A stretch of 64,000 nt of DNA, from assembly GCF_001542815.1 (NCBI RefSeq), contig NZ_CP006992.1, positions 1,307,501 to 1,371,500 on the forward strand. Direction: 5' to 3'. The notes beneath the pieces were generated by a model. That model did no database searches and had not been told where the DNA came from. It worked only from the letters and a program-made list of their open reading frames with translations. This document shows, piece by piece, positions 44,345-53,020 of the stretch. This stretch comes from Methylobacterium sp. AMS5. Lineage in GTDB: Bacteria > Pseudomonadota > Alphaproteobacteria > Rhizobiales > Beijerinckiaceae. The number at the start of each line of letters is the position of its first letter. Within the stretch, counting starts at the first letter, position 1. The translations under genes were made by a program, and so were the position numbers.

Positions 44345-45391
44345 ATGTCCGCATCCTCCGCCGTCTCGCCCGACGTGCTCGCCGCCATCGGCGGCACGCC
44401 CCTGATCCGGCTGCGCCGCGCTTCCGAAGAGACCGGCTGCACCATCCTCGGCAAGGCCGAATTCCTCAATCCCGGCCTCTCGGTGAAGGACCGGGCGGCG
44501 CTCTCGATCGTGCGGGATGCCGAGGCGCGCGGTCTGATCCGGCCCGGCGGCACCATCGTCGAGGGCACCGCGGGCAATACCGGAATCGGGCTGGCGCTGG
44601 TGGCCTCGGTGCGCGGCTACCGCACCGTGATCGTGATCCCCGAGACGCAATCGGCGGAGAAGAAGGAGACGCTGCGGCTCGCCGGCGCCCGGCTGGTCGA
44701 GGTGCCCGCCGTGCCCTTCGCCAACCCGAACAACTACGTCCACGCCGCCCGCCGCCTCGCCGAGCGGCTGGCGGAAACGGAAGAGGCCGGCGCCTTCTTC
44801 GCCGACCAGTTCGACAACACCGCCAACCGCCGCGCCCATATCGAGGCGACCGGCCCCGAAATCTTCGCGCAGACCGGCGGCGCGGTCGATGGCTTCGTCT
44901 GCGCGGCGGGCACCGGCGGCACGCTGGCGGGCGTGGCCGAGGCGCTGCGGGCGGCCAAGCCCGGCGTGAAGATCGCCCTGTCCGACCCCGAGGGCTCGGC
45001 GCTGCACGCCTATTACAGCACCGGCACGCTCAAGGCCGAAGGCTCCTCGATCACCGAGGGCATCGGCCAGGGCCGGGTGACGAAGAACCTCGAAGGCTTC
45101 ACGCCCGATCACGCGTTCCGGATTCCGGACGCGGAAGCGCTCGGCATCGTCTTCGCCCTGATGCGCGAGGAGGGCCTGTCGCTCGGCGGATCGTCCGGCA
45201 TCAACATCGCGGGCGCGATCCGGCTCGCCCGCGAACTCGGGCCCGGCCACACCATCGTGACGATCCTCTGCGACGGGGCGGCGCGCTACGCCTCGAAGCT
45301 GTTCAACCCCGCCTTTCTGCGCGAGCGCGGCCTGCCGATTCCCGCCTGGCTTGCAGAGACCGGAGGCGCTCTGCCGGACTGGCGGGCCTGA
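44345..45391 (+). CDS. cysK: Cysteine synthase A (O-acetylserine sulfhydrylase)
   Basis: 348 residues. A PLP enzyme of fold type II with Lys48 in NPGLSVKDRAAL, the substrate loop EGTAGNTGIGLALVA and the PLP-phosphate loop GTGGTLAGVAE. It makes cysteine from O-acetylserine and sulfide. The GSSGINIAGA motif near the C-terminus is also as expected. It is slightly longer than the ~310-residue enterobacterial CysK, typical of an alphaproteobacterial subgroup. A related role (cystathionine or thiol synthase) cannot be fully excluded. Confidence 0.92.
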   Translation: MSASSAVSPDVLAAIGGTPLIRLRRASEETGCTILGKAEFLNPGLSVKDRAALSIVRDAEARGLIRPGGTIVEGTAGNTGIGLALVASVRGYRTVIVIPETQSAEKKETLRLAGARLVEVPAVPFANPNNYVHAARRLAERLAETEEAGAFFADQFDNTANRRAHIEATGPEIFAQTGGAVDGFVCAAGTGGTLAGVAEALRAAKPGVKIALSDPEGSALHAYYSTGTLKAEGSSITEGIGQGRVTKNLEGFTPDHAFRIPDAEALGIVFALMREEGLSLGGSSGINIAGAIRLARELGPGHTIVTILCDGAARYASKLFNPAFLRERGLPIPAWLAETGGALPDWRA

Positions 45392-45503
45392 GGCCCGACG
45401 ACCTCCGGATAAGACCCGAGCCGGCTGAACGAAATCGCCGGCAGAAGCGTTGCTGTTGGCGCTCAGGCAAAGGGGTCTGGGCGGACCAAAGAGGCTTCCG
45501 CCG

Positions 45504-45659
45504 ATGACCATCACCACCATCCTCCTGATCCTGCTGATCCTGCTGCTGTTCGGCGGCGGCAACTTCTACGGCGGCGGTCGCTTCCGCGGCCCCGGCTTCG
45601 GCCTCGGCGGCCTGCTGATCATCATCCTGATCGTGCTGCTGCTGACGAACCGGGTCTAA
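45504..45659 (+). CDS. DUF3309-like small membrane protein
   Basis: 51 residues. Two hydrophobic segments (TITTILLILLILLLF and GGLLIIILIVLLL) are separated by a Gly/Phe/Arg loop (GGGNFYGGGRFRGPGFG). The pattern matches the DUF3309 family of short proteobacterial proteins. The function of these is unknown, though they are often stress-linked. ATG 45504 was taken as the start. The final TAA at 45657-45659 touches the 81-bp repeat. Confidence 0.72.
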   Translation: MTITTILLILLILLLFGGGNFYGGGRFRGPGFGLGGLLIIILIVLLLTNRV

Positions 45660-45739
45660 GAGTGCCTCGCAAAACTCCCGGTCTCCGACCGTTCCCATTC
45701 TGGCGATGACAGCGCGGCGGGAGTTTTGTGAGAGACACC
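45659..45739. repeat. 81-bp MITE-like repeat, copy 2
   Basis: It is the reverse complement of the copy at 28765-28845 with about ten mismatches and the same 81-bp length. The end sequences AGAGTGCCTCGCAAAACTCC and GTTTTGTGAGAGACACC form the terminal inverted repeat. It abuts the stop codon of the DUF3309-like gene. Confidence 0.85.
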
Positions 45740-45758
45740 ATAAGCCCGGCAGCACCCC

Positions 45759-47234
45759 TCACCGGGCGCAGGTGATGGCAACGACGGTGTCGAGAACGGG
45801 CGCCGCCGCCCCGCCCAGCGTGGTCGCGGCGCCCTTCGCAGTCTCCCTCGCCACGTCCTTGCCCGCTCCGGCGGGCAGGCCGCTCTCGCTCAGGAAGGCG
45901 GCGACGGCCTTCCCCGGTACGACGGCATAGCGGGTGGGCGGCATCACCCCGGCGATCAGGCGGGGCACGGTGGGAAAGCGGGCGACGAGTCCGACGAGCC
46001 GGCCCGACCGGTCGAGCACCGGCGCACCACCGGCGCCGGGCTGGAGCGGGGCATAAACGCCTTCGACGGCAGCGGTGGCGGGGGCGACGCTCGGGCGGCC
46101 CTTCGCCTGGGCGCCGAGCACGAGCAGGGCTTCGCCCTCGCTCACCGGCTCTGCGCGGAGCGGCGGCGGCGCGCCACCCGCGAGCCCTTCGGCGGACAGA
46201 AGCGCGAGGCTGCCCGCCGCATCGCGCCGCTCGATCCGGGCCGCCGCACCGCCGACGCGCGGCGCGGCGCACGCTTCAAGGGCAGAGGTTACCGTCAGCA
46301 CCCGCCCGCCGCCCAGCAGCAGGCCGGTCGCGGCAGGGCGCGCCTCGGCCGGCATGCCGGGCAGCGGCGGTGCTGCGGGCGCGGCCGCCATGCCGGAGGC
46401 GGGCGCGCGAGGGACCGGGCCGGTGGCCGTCGTCGGAGCGGTGGGAGCCGGCGCGTCCTCGGGAAACGGTGAAAAATTGTTGGCCACCGCGATGACGAGA
46501 CGATCGACCGTGTCCGCCAGCGCCCTGTCGTAGCCGAGGGTGAAGCCGCGGATGCCCTGGGGGCCTTCGGCGTAGCGGATGTAGGAGCGCCCGCCCGCGG
46601 TCTCGGCGGTGATGACGATGAAGTCCGGCTTCTTCAGCTTGTAGGTGACCTTGCGGCCGGGCATCGCGGCGATGGCGCGCTCGAACAGGGCGTCGAGGCT
46701 GGTCTCCCCTTGCGGGAACGACTTGGTATCGAGGGTCACCCGCCCGTCGGTGCTCTGCCAGCGGGTGCCGCCGGGGATCGCGGTCTTTCTCGGCAGCAGC
46801 GCCTCCGGCACGCCGACCACCACGCCGCTCGCCGGATCGGGCTGGACCTTGAAGCGCGACGCCCGCCGAGCCTCCTCCGCCTCGCGCTTGAGCGCCGCGC
46901 GCTCCGGCGGCGCGAGCAGGCCGGTCGGCGCGGCGCCCGTGCGAGTCTGGTAGGTCTGGATGCCCTCGAAGCTGCGTTTGCCGAAGGCCCCGGTCGTCAC
47001 GCCGTTATAGTCGCCGGTCCAGACCAGGGCATCTTGCAGGCCCCGCCGCTCCGCCTCGGGCAGTGCCTCGAAAGCCGCCCGCGCCGCCTCGAAGGCGGGA
47101 TCGGGTGCGGGCGGGGCCGGGGCAGCGGGCCTCGGTCGGGCCGGCGCGGCCGGTGGGAGGGGCCCCTGCGCGAGCGCCCCCGTGACAAGTCCGGCGGCAA
47201 GCAGGGCCGGCAGGCCGGCGCGAAAAGCTTTCAT
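45759..47234 (-). CDS. Secreted trypsin-fold protein lacking the catalytic residues
   Basis: 491 residues with a signal peptide (MKAFRAGLPALLAAGLVTGA, cleavage near ALAQ) and a Pro/Ala-rich stretch. A small helical domain follows (about 35-105), similar to peptidoglycan-binding repeats. The C-terminal trypsin-like region carries VLTVTSALEAC where the active-site His (TAAHC) is expected and GAGGAPVLDRSGRLVG where GNSGGP with the Ser nucleophile is expected. Both key residues are missing, so it is probably a binding or regulatory pseudo-protease rather than an enzyme. ATG 47234 is preferred to 47252. Confidence 0.75.
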   Translation of the reverse strand: MKAFRAGLPALLAAGLVTGALAQGPLPPAAPARPRPAAPAPPAPDPAFEAARAAFEALPEAERRGLQDALVWTGDYNGVTTGAFGKRSFEGIQTYQTRTGAAPTGLLAPPERAALKREAEEARRASRFKVQPDPASGVVVGVPEALLPRKTAIPGGTRWQSTDGRVTLDTKSFPQGETSLDALFERAIAAMPGRKVTYKLKKPDFIVITAETAGGRSYIRYAEGPQGIRGFTLGYDRALADTVDRLVIAVANNFSPFPEDAPAPTAPTTATGPVPRAPASGMAAAPAAPPLPGMPAEARPAATGLLLGGGRVLTVTSALEACAAPRVGGAAARIERRDAAGSLALLSAEGLAGGAPPPLRAEPVSEGEALLVLGAQAKGRPSVAPATAAVEGVYAPLQPGAGGAPVLDRSGRLVGLVARFPTVPRLIAGVMPPTRYAVVPGKAVAAFLSESGLPAGAGKDVARETAKGAATTLGGAAAPVLDTVVAITCAR

Positions 47235-47252
47235 CCGTCCCGTCATCACCAC

Positions 47253-47697
47253 CGCTCGATTCGACCTGCGGGCGATGATGACAGCGAGGGCGTGCCCCCC
47301 ACAAGCCGCGGCGCACCGCCGTCATGCGGGATCGTGATCGCGCCAAGGGGGCCGCATCGGTGGACGGGCCGGCCCCGGGCCACAGCTTTGGCGCAGAAGT
47401 TCCAGAGCAACGTCCCGAAAGGTGGTTGCCGGCTTTCGGAAAAAGATGATGCGAAAACAAGAACCTCAAGCATCGTCCTCGACCATTTCGGGCTGCTCGG
47501 CGTGCCGGTCCATGAGGCGAACCTTCCGCGGCTCGGCGGGGCGCTGCTTCTCCTCGCCGGCGTTGCCCTGATCTGCATCTTCTGAGGTCTGTCTTCCCCG
47601 ATGGCCCTGCGCCAGCGTTGCGGCCGGCGCGGCAAGTGATAGCGTGCCGGCCGCGGGCGCCCCTGCTTCGGGCGCACCGGTCGGAGGAGACGCGCAC
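47253..47697. other. 445-bp divergent intergenic region
   Basis: It lies between the divergent pseudo-protease and alpha-2-macroglobulin genes. It contains REP copy D (47405-47481) and a GGAGGAG ribosome-binding site for the latter. No further gene can be supported. Confidence 0.45.
47405..47481. repeat. REP-like repeat, copy D
   Basis: It starts AGAGCAACGTCCCGAAAGG and continues TTGCCGGCTTTCGGAAAAAG, GATGCGAAAACAAGAACC and CTCAAGCATCGTCCTCG. It is nearly identical to copy B (18429) over 75 bp. Confidence 0.85.
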
Positions 47698-50600
47698 ATG
47701 TCCCAAGGCAAAGGTCTCGGGCCCCTCGGTGCGACGTTGATCGGCGCGATGCTGCTCGGTGTTCCGGCCCTGGCCCAGGCTCCACGTCCGGCCGCCCCCC
47801 CCCCTGCGCCCCTGAGATCGGCGACCGCACCGGTCGCGAAGACCTTTGTGCGCGAGGCGCTGGCGAGCGCGGGCGTCCGATTGGAGACCGCGCTCAAGAG
47901 CGAGGCGCCCCCCGGCGCCAAGACGGCGGCGCAGTGGCGGCGCGAGGCGGAGGTCGCCGCCCAGAACGAGGGCGGGGAGCCCGACGCCGAACTGAACGCC
48001 CGCGCCGCCGCCGTCGCAGCCGACCCGAACGACGTCCGCAACTGGCTCGACTACGCCAACGCGGCCCTTGCCGCCGGCAATGACGAGGAGCGCGCCGACT
48101 ATTCCGCCCGGTTCAAGCTGAAGGGCCGCGCGAGCGCCGCCGCCTATCAGGGCTACCTGCGCGCCAAAAACCCGGCGGACGAGGCCCGCGCCCTGGCCCG
48201 GCTCGGCGAGATCCAGGCGGCCCAGTCCGAGTGGCGGTCCGCGCTGGAAGCCTACCGGGCGAGCCTCGCGATCCGGGACGAGGCGCAGACCCGTGCGGCC
48301 TACGAGACGCTGCGCGCCGAGCACGGCTTCCGCATCCTCGACTACAAGGTCGATTCGGACGCCGCCGCGCCGCGGGTCTGCTTCACCTTCTCGGAGGGTC
48401 TCGTCCCGAAGACCGATTATGCGCCCTACATCGCCGTCTCCGGCGCGGCCAACGCCGCCGTCACGGCGGAAGGCTCCCAGGTCTGCGTCGACGGGCTCAA
48501 GCATTCCGAGCGCTACGCCTTCGTGGTGCGCCAGGGCCTGCCCTCCTCGGTCGGCGAAAACCTGCTGAAATCGGCCGATTACGAGGTCTACGTCCGAGAC
48601 CGCTCGCCTCAGGTGCGCTTCACCGGCCGCAACTACGTTCTGCCGCGCACCGGTCAGGCCGGCGTGCCGCTGGTCTCGGTCAACGCCGACAAGCTCGATG
48701 TCGAGGTGCTGCGCATCGGCGACCGCGGCCTGCTGCCCGCGCTCCGCTCCGAGGATTTCCTGAGCCAGCTCAGCGGCTCGACGGCCAAATCCATCGCCGA
48801 CCAGAAGGGCCAGCGCATCTGGAAGGGCACGCTCGATACCGCCAAGGCCGAGACCAACCGTGAGGCGGTCACCGCCTTCCCCGTGCTCCAGGCGGTCGGC
48901 AAGCTGGAGCCCGGCCTCTACCTGATGCTGGCCAAGCCCACCGGCACCACCGATTCGTCGGAGGACGAGTACGGCGGCTACGAGACCCAGGCGACGCAGT
49001 GGTTCGTGGTCTCCGATCTCGGGCTGACCGCCTTCAAGGGCCGCGACGGCGTGCACGTCTTCGCCCGCTCGCTCGCCAGCGCCAGGACCGTGTCCGGCGC
49101 CGAGATCCGGCTCGTCGCCCGCAACAACGACGTGCTCGCGGTCGCCAAGACCGACGGCCAGGGCCACGCCGCCTTCCCCGCCGGCCTCGCCCGCGGCGAG
49201 GGCGGGCTGGCGCCGGGCCTCGTGGTGGCGCAGGTCGGCGACGATTACGGCTTCCTCGATCTGGCGCTCGGCGCCTTCGACCTCTCCGACCGCGGCGTGA
49301 AGGGCCGCCCGGCGCCCGGCGGCGCGGAGGCCTACCTGTTCCCCGAGCGCGGCGTCTACCGCTCCGGCGAGACGGTGCAGCTCACCGCGCTTCTTCGCGA
49401 CCCGCAGGGGGCGGCGGTGGCCGGCCTGCCGCTGACGCTGGTGGTCAAGCGGCCCGACGGCGTCGAGTATCGCCGCGCGGCTGTCGCCGACGAGGGGCTC
49501 GGCGGGCGCTCGCTCGCCCTGCCGCTGATGGCGGGCGCCATGCACGGCACATGGCGGATCTCGGCCTATACCGATCCGAAGGCGCCCGCGGTCGGCGAGG
49601 CGAGCTGGCTCGTCGAGGATTACGTGCCCGAGCGCCTAGAGGTGAGCCTCACCCCGAAGACGCCGAGCCTGACCCGCGGCGAGGCCGCGACCATCGACGT
49701 CGCCGCGCGCTACCTCTACGGCGCGCCGGGCTCGGGGCTCGACGTCTCGGGCTCGGTCGCGGTGCAGGCGGCGGCCAATTCCGGCATCAAGGGGTTGGAC
49801 GGCTTCTCCATCGGCCTCGACGACGAGGCGGTCGAGGCGACGACCGCCGAGATCGACGCCAAGGCGACGACGGACGCGCGGGGCCATGCCAGCCTCACCG
49901 TGCCGGTACAGGAGGTGGCCGCCCCCCGCGCGCTGGAGGCCAAGATCACCCTCGCCGTCGGCGAGCCGGGCGGCCGGGCGCTGAGCCGCAGTGTGACGCT
50001 GCCGATCCTGCCGGCCCGTCCCGTGCTGGCGATCCGCAAGAATTTTTCCGCCGATCTTGCCGAGAACGCGACCGCGACCTTCGATGTCGCCATGGCCGCC
50101 CCCGACGGGCGGCGTCTGACGCAGGACGGCGTGACCTGGACACTCTCGAAGGTGGATCGGACCTATCAATGGTACCGCGCCGACGGGCGCTGGAGCTTCG
50201 AGCCGGTCAAATCCAGCCGCCGCGTCGCCGACGGGCGCGTGGCGATCGGGGCGGAGGCGCCCGCGCGCATCGCCGTGCCGGTGGGCTTCGGCCAGTATCG
50301 CCTGGAGGCCAGCGTGCCGGGCCAGCCGCAGGCGGCGGCGAGCGTGTCCTTCACCGTCGGCTGGGGCGGCTCCGAGAGCGCCGATGTGCCCGACCTCCTC
50401 GACCTCACCCTCGACAAGCCGGCCTACGCCGCGGGCGAGCGTCTGCGCGCCCGTCTCCAGCCGAAATTCGCCGGCACCGCGACGCTCGCCATCGTCGGCG
50501 ACCGCGTCCACGAGATCCGCGACGTGACGGTCGCGGAGGGCGGCACCAGTGTCGACATCCCGGTCAAGGCGGAATGGGGCGCGGGCGCCTACCTCGTCGC

Positions 50601-53016
50601 CACCGCCTACCGGCCGCTCGACCAAGCGGCCAAGCGCATGCCCGGCCGGGCGCTCGGGGTCGCGTGGTTCTCGGTGGACAAGGAGAAGCGCGGCCTCTCC
50701 GTCGCGATCGAGGCGCCGGAGAAGGTGCGCCCCCGCGGCACGCTCACCGTGCCCGTGAAGCTCGCCGGGCTCAGTGCCGGCGAGGAGGCGCGGGTGACGC
50801 TGGCGGCGGTCGATGTCGGCATCCTCAACCTGACCCGCTACGAGGCGCCGAACCCGTTCGCCTATTTCTTCGGCCAGAAGGCGCTCGGACCCGAGATCCG
50901 CGATCTCTGGGGCTACCTGATCGACGGCATGCAGGGCACGCTCGGCGCGATCCGTTCCGGCGGCGACGGCGGCGCGGCGGAACTCGCCGACGCGCCCCCG
51001 ACCCAGGCCCCACTGGCGCTCTATTCGGGCGTGGTCACGGTCGGCGCCGACGGCACGGCCAAGATCCCGCTGGAACTGCCCGCCTTCAACGGCACCGCCC
51101 GCCTGATGGCGACGGCCTGGACCAAGGCCAAGGTGGGCCAAGCCCAGGCCGACGTGATCGTGCGCGACCCCGTGGTGCTCACCGGCACCCTGCCGCGCTT
51201 CCTCAATGTCGGCGACCGCTCGCGCTTCTTCGTCGCCCTCGACAACGTCGAGGGGGCGGCCGGCGACTACACCGTCGATCTCGACCTCACCGGCCCCGTC
51301 GTGGTGGCGGGCGAGGCGGTGCGCTCCACCCTGCGCCTGGAGGCCGGCGCCAAGGGGCAGCTCGTGATCCCGATCACCGCCGCCGGCCCCGGCACGGCCC
51401 GGCTCGACCTGAATCTCACCGGCCCCGGCATCCAGGGCAGCGCCGGCCAGTCCTTCGCGCTCGGGATCAATCCGGGCACCGGCGCGCTGGTGCGCCGGAG
51501 CGTGCGCCCGCTGGAGCCCGGCGCCGGCCTCGACCTGACGCCGGATCTGCTGGCCGACATCCTTCCCGGCACCGGCGCGGTCTCCGTCTCGGCCAACCGC
51601 CTCGGCGGCATCGACGTCGCCGCCCTGCTGCAATCGCTCGACCGCTACCCCTACGGCTGCTCCGAGCAGATCGTCAGCCGCGCGATGCCGCTGCTCTACG
51701 TCAACGCGCTCGCGGCCGGCGAGAAGCTCGGGCTGGACGGGAAACTCGACGAGCGGGTGCGCGGGGCCATCGAGCGGGTGCTGGCGCGCCAGGATTCGGG
51801 CGGCGCCTTCGGCGCGTGGTCGACGGAGAATGCCGGCGACACGTGGCTGACCGCCTACGTCACCGACTTCCTCACCCGTGCGCGCGAGCGGGGATTCGCC
51901 GTGCCGCAGACCGCGTTCAACAGCGCGCTCGACCGCCTGCGCAACACGGTGGCCAACACCACCAATGTCGAGAACGGCGGCATGGATCTCGCCTACGCGG
52001 CCTACGTGCTCGCCCGCAACGGCCGGCCGGTGATGGGGGATCTGCGCTACCTCGCCGATACCAAGCTCACCGACTTCGCCACGCCCTTGGGTCGCGGGCA
52101 GCTCGCCGCCGCGCTGGCCCTCCTCGGTGATCGCGGCCGGGCGCAAAAGGGCTTCGAGGCGGCGGTGCAGGCGCTCCAGGCCGAGCGCGATCGGGGCACC
52201 TATCGCGCCGATTACGGCTCGCGCCTGCGCGACGGCGCCGCCCTGCTGGCGCTGTCGACCGAGGCCGGGTTTTCTCAAGCGACGCTGCAACCGGTCGCCG
52301 CCGTGCTCGGCCAGGAGCGGGCCGACGGCCGCTCGACCAGCACCCAGGAGAATGCCTGGATGGTGCTGGCCGCGCAGAGCCTTGCCAAGGAATCGGACAA
52401 CCTCGCGCTCACCATCGACGGCAAGACCGAGACCGGACCGCTCTCGCGGCTCTACCGGGCGCCCGCCCTGGAGGCGCGGCCGGTACGGATCGTCAATGCG
52501 GGCCGCGAGGCGGTGCCCGTCGCCATCGGCGTCCAGGGCAATCCGATCGCCCCGGAGCCGGCGGCGTCCCAGGGCTTCACGGTCGAGCGCAGCTTCTATC
52601 GGCTCGACGGCAGCCCGGTGGATCTGGCCAAGCCGCTGCGCCAGAACGACCGCCTCGTCGTGGTGCTGAAGGTGACCGAGGCCAAGGCCAGCGCCGGGCG
52701 CCTGCTGCTGGTCGATCGCCTGCCCGCGGGCCTGGAGATCGACAACCCGAAGCTGCTCGACGCCGATGCGCTGTCGGGGCTGAGCTTCGCCAAGAGCGAG
52801 GTGGCCCCGGTCCATACCGAGTTCCGCGACGACCGGTTCGTGGCCGCCTATGACCGCACCCCGGAGCAATCGGCCTTCTTCTCGGCGGCCTACACCGTGC
52901 GCGTGGTCTCGCCCGGCAGCTACGTGCATCCGGGCGCGAGCGTGGAGGACATGTACCGCCCCGAGCGGTTCGGGCGCACCGCGTTCGGATCGGTCGAGGT
53001 GACCTCGGCGAAGTAG
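47698..53016 (+). CDS. Bacterial alpha-2-macroglobulin (thioester protease trap)
   Basis: 1772 residues. A Sec signal peptide (ending ALAQ) without a lipobox leads to a series of MG beta-sandwich domains, including EDYVPERLEVSLTPK (MG4-type) and FSVDKEKRGLSV. The thioester domain carries the motif YPYGCSEQ with Cys1321 and Gln1324, so the reactive thioester should form. A receptor-binding-like C-terminal domain ends the protein. These proteins are thought to trap foreign proteases in the periplasm. GGAGGAG precedes ATG 47698. The stop is 4 bp before the pbpC start, the widespread A2M-PBP1C pair that guards and repairs peptidoglycan. Confidence 0.95.
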   Translation: MSQGKGLGPLGATLIGAMLLGVPALAQAPRPAAPPPAPLRSATAPVAKTFVREALASAGVRLETALKSEAPPGAKTAAQWRREAEVAAQNEGGEPDAELNARAAAVAADPNDVRNWLDYANAALAAGNDEERADYSARFKLKGRASAAAYQGYLRAKNPADEARALARLGEIQAAQSEWRSALEAYRASLAIRDEAQTRAAYETLRAEHGFRILDYKVDSDAAAPRVCFTFSEGLVPKTDYAPYIAVSGAANAAVTAEGSQVCVDGLKHSERYAFVVRQGLPSSVGENLLKSADYEVYVRDRSPQVRFTGRNYVLPRTGQAGVPLVSVNADKLDVEVLRIGDRGLLPALRSEDFLSQLSGSTAKSIADQKGQRIWKGTLDTAKAETNREAVTAFPVLQAVGKLEPGLYLMLAKPTGTTDSSEDEYGGYETQATQWFVVSDLGLTAFKGRDGVHVFARSLASARTVSGAEIRLVARNNDVLAVAKTDGQGHAAFPAGLARGEGGLAPGLVVAQVGDDYGFLDLALGAFDLSDRGVKGRPAPGGAEAYLFPERGVYRSGETVQLTALLRDPQGAAVAGLPLTLVVKRPDGVEYRRAAVADEGLGGRSLALPLMAGAMHGTWRISAYTDPKAPAVGEASWLVEDYVPERLEVSLTPKTPSLTRGEAATIDVAARYLYGAPGSGLDVSGSVAVQAAANSGIKGLDGFSIGLDDEAVEATTAEIDAKATTDARGHASLTVPVQEVAAPRALEAKITLAVGEPGGRALSRSVTLPILPARPVLAIRKNFSADLAENATATFDVAMAAPDGRRLTQDGVTWTLSKVDRTYQWYRADGRWSFEPVKSSRRVADGRVAIGAEAPARIAVPVGFGQYRLEASVPGQPQAAASVSFTVGWGGSESADVPDLLDLTLDKPAYAAGERLRARLQPKFAGTATLAIVGDRVHEIRDVTVAEGGTSVDIPVKAEWGAGAYLVATAYRPLDQAAKRMPGRALGVAWFSVDKEKRGLSVAIEAPEKVRPRGTLTVPVKLAGLSAGEEARVTLAAVDVGILNLTRYEAPNPFAYFFGQKALGPEIRDLWGYLIDGMQGTLGAIRSGGDGGAAELADAPPTQAPLALYSGVVTVGADGTAKIPLELPAFNGTARLMATAWTKAKVGQAQADVIVRDPVVLTGTLPRFLNVGDRSRFFVALDNVEGAAGDYTVDLDLTGPVVVAGEAVRSTLRLEAGAKGQLVIPITAAGPGTARLDLNLTGPGIQGSAGQSFALGINPGTGALVRRSVRPLEPGAGLDLTPDLLADILPGTGAVSVSANRLGGIDVAALLQSLDRYPYGCSEQIVSRAMPLLYVNALAAGEKLGLDGKLDERVRGAIERVLARQDSGGAFGAWSTENAGDTWLTAYVTDFLTRARERGFAVPQTAFNSALDRLRNTVANTTNVENGGMDLAYAAYVLARNGRPVMGDLRYLADTKLTDFATPLGRGQLAAALALLGDRGRAQKGFEAAVQALQAERDRGTYRADYGSRLRDGAALLALSTEAGFSQATLQPVAAVLGQERADGRSTSTQENAWMVLAAQSLAKESDNLALTIDGKTETGPLSRLYRAPALEARPVRIVNAGREAVPVAIGVQGNPIAPEPAASQGFTVERSFYRLDGSPVDLAKPLRQNDRLVVVLKVTEAKASAGRLLLVDRLPAGLEIDNPKLLDADALSGLSFAKSEVAPVHTEFRDDRFVAAYDRTPEQSAFFSAAYTVRVVSPGSYVHPGASVEDMYRPERFGRTAFGSVEVTSAK

Positions 53017-53020
53017 GGGC

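Noticed and set aside
47005..49545. An 846-residue minus-strand frame across the protease/A2M spacer
   Set aside because: It crosses an intergenic region and two real genes in other frames, and has no family similarity.
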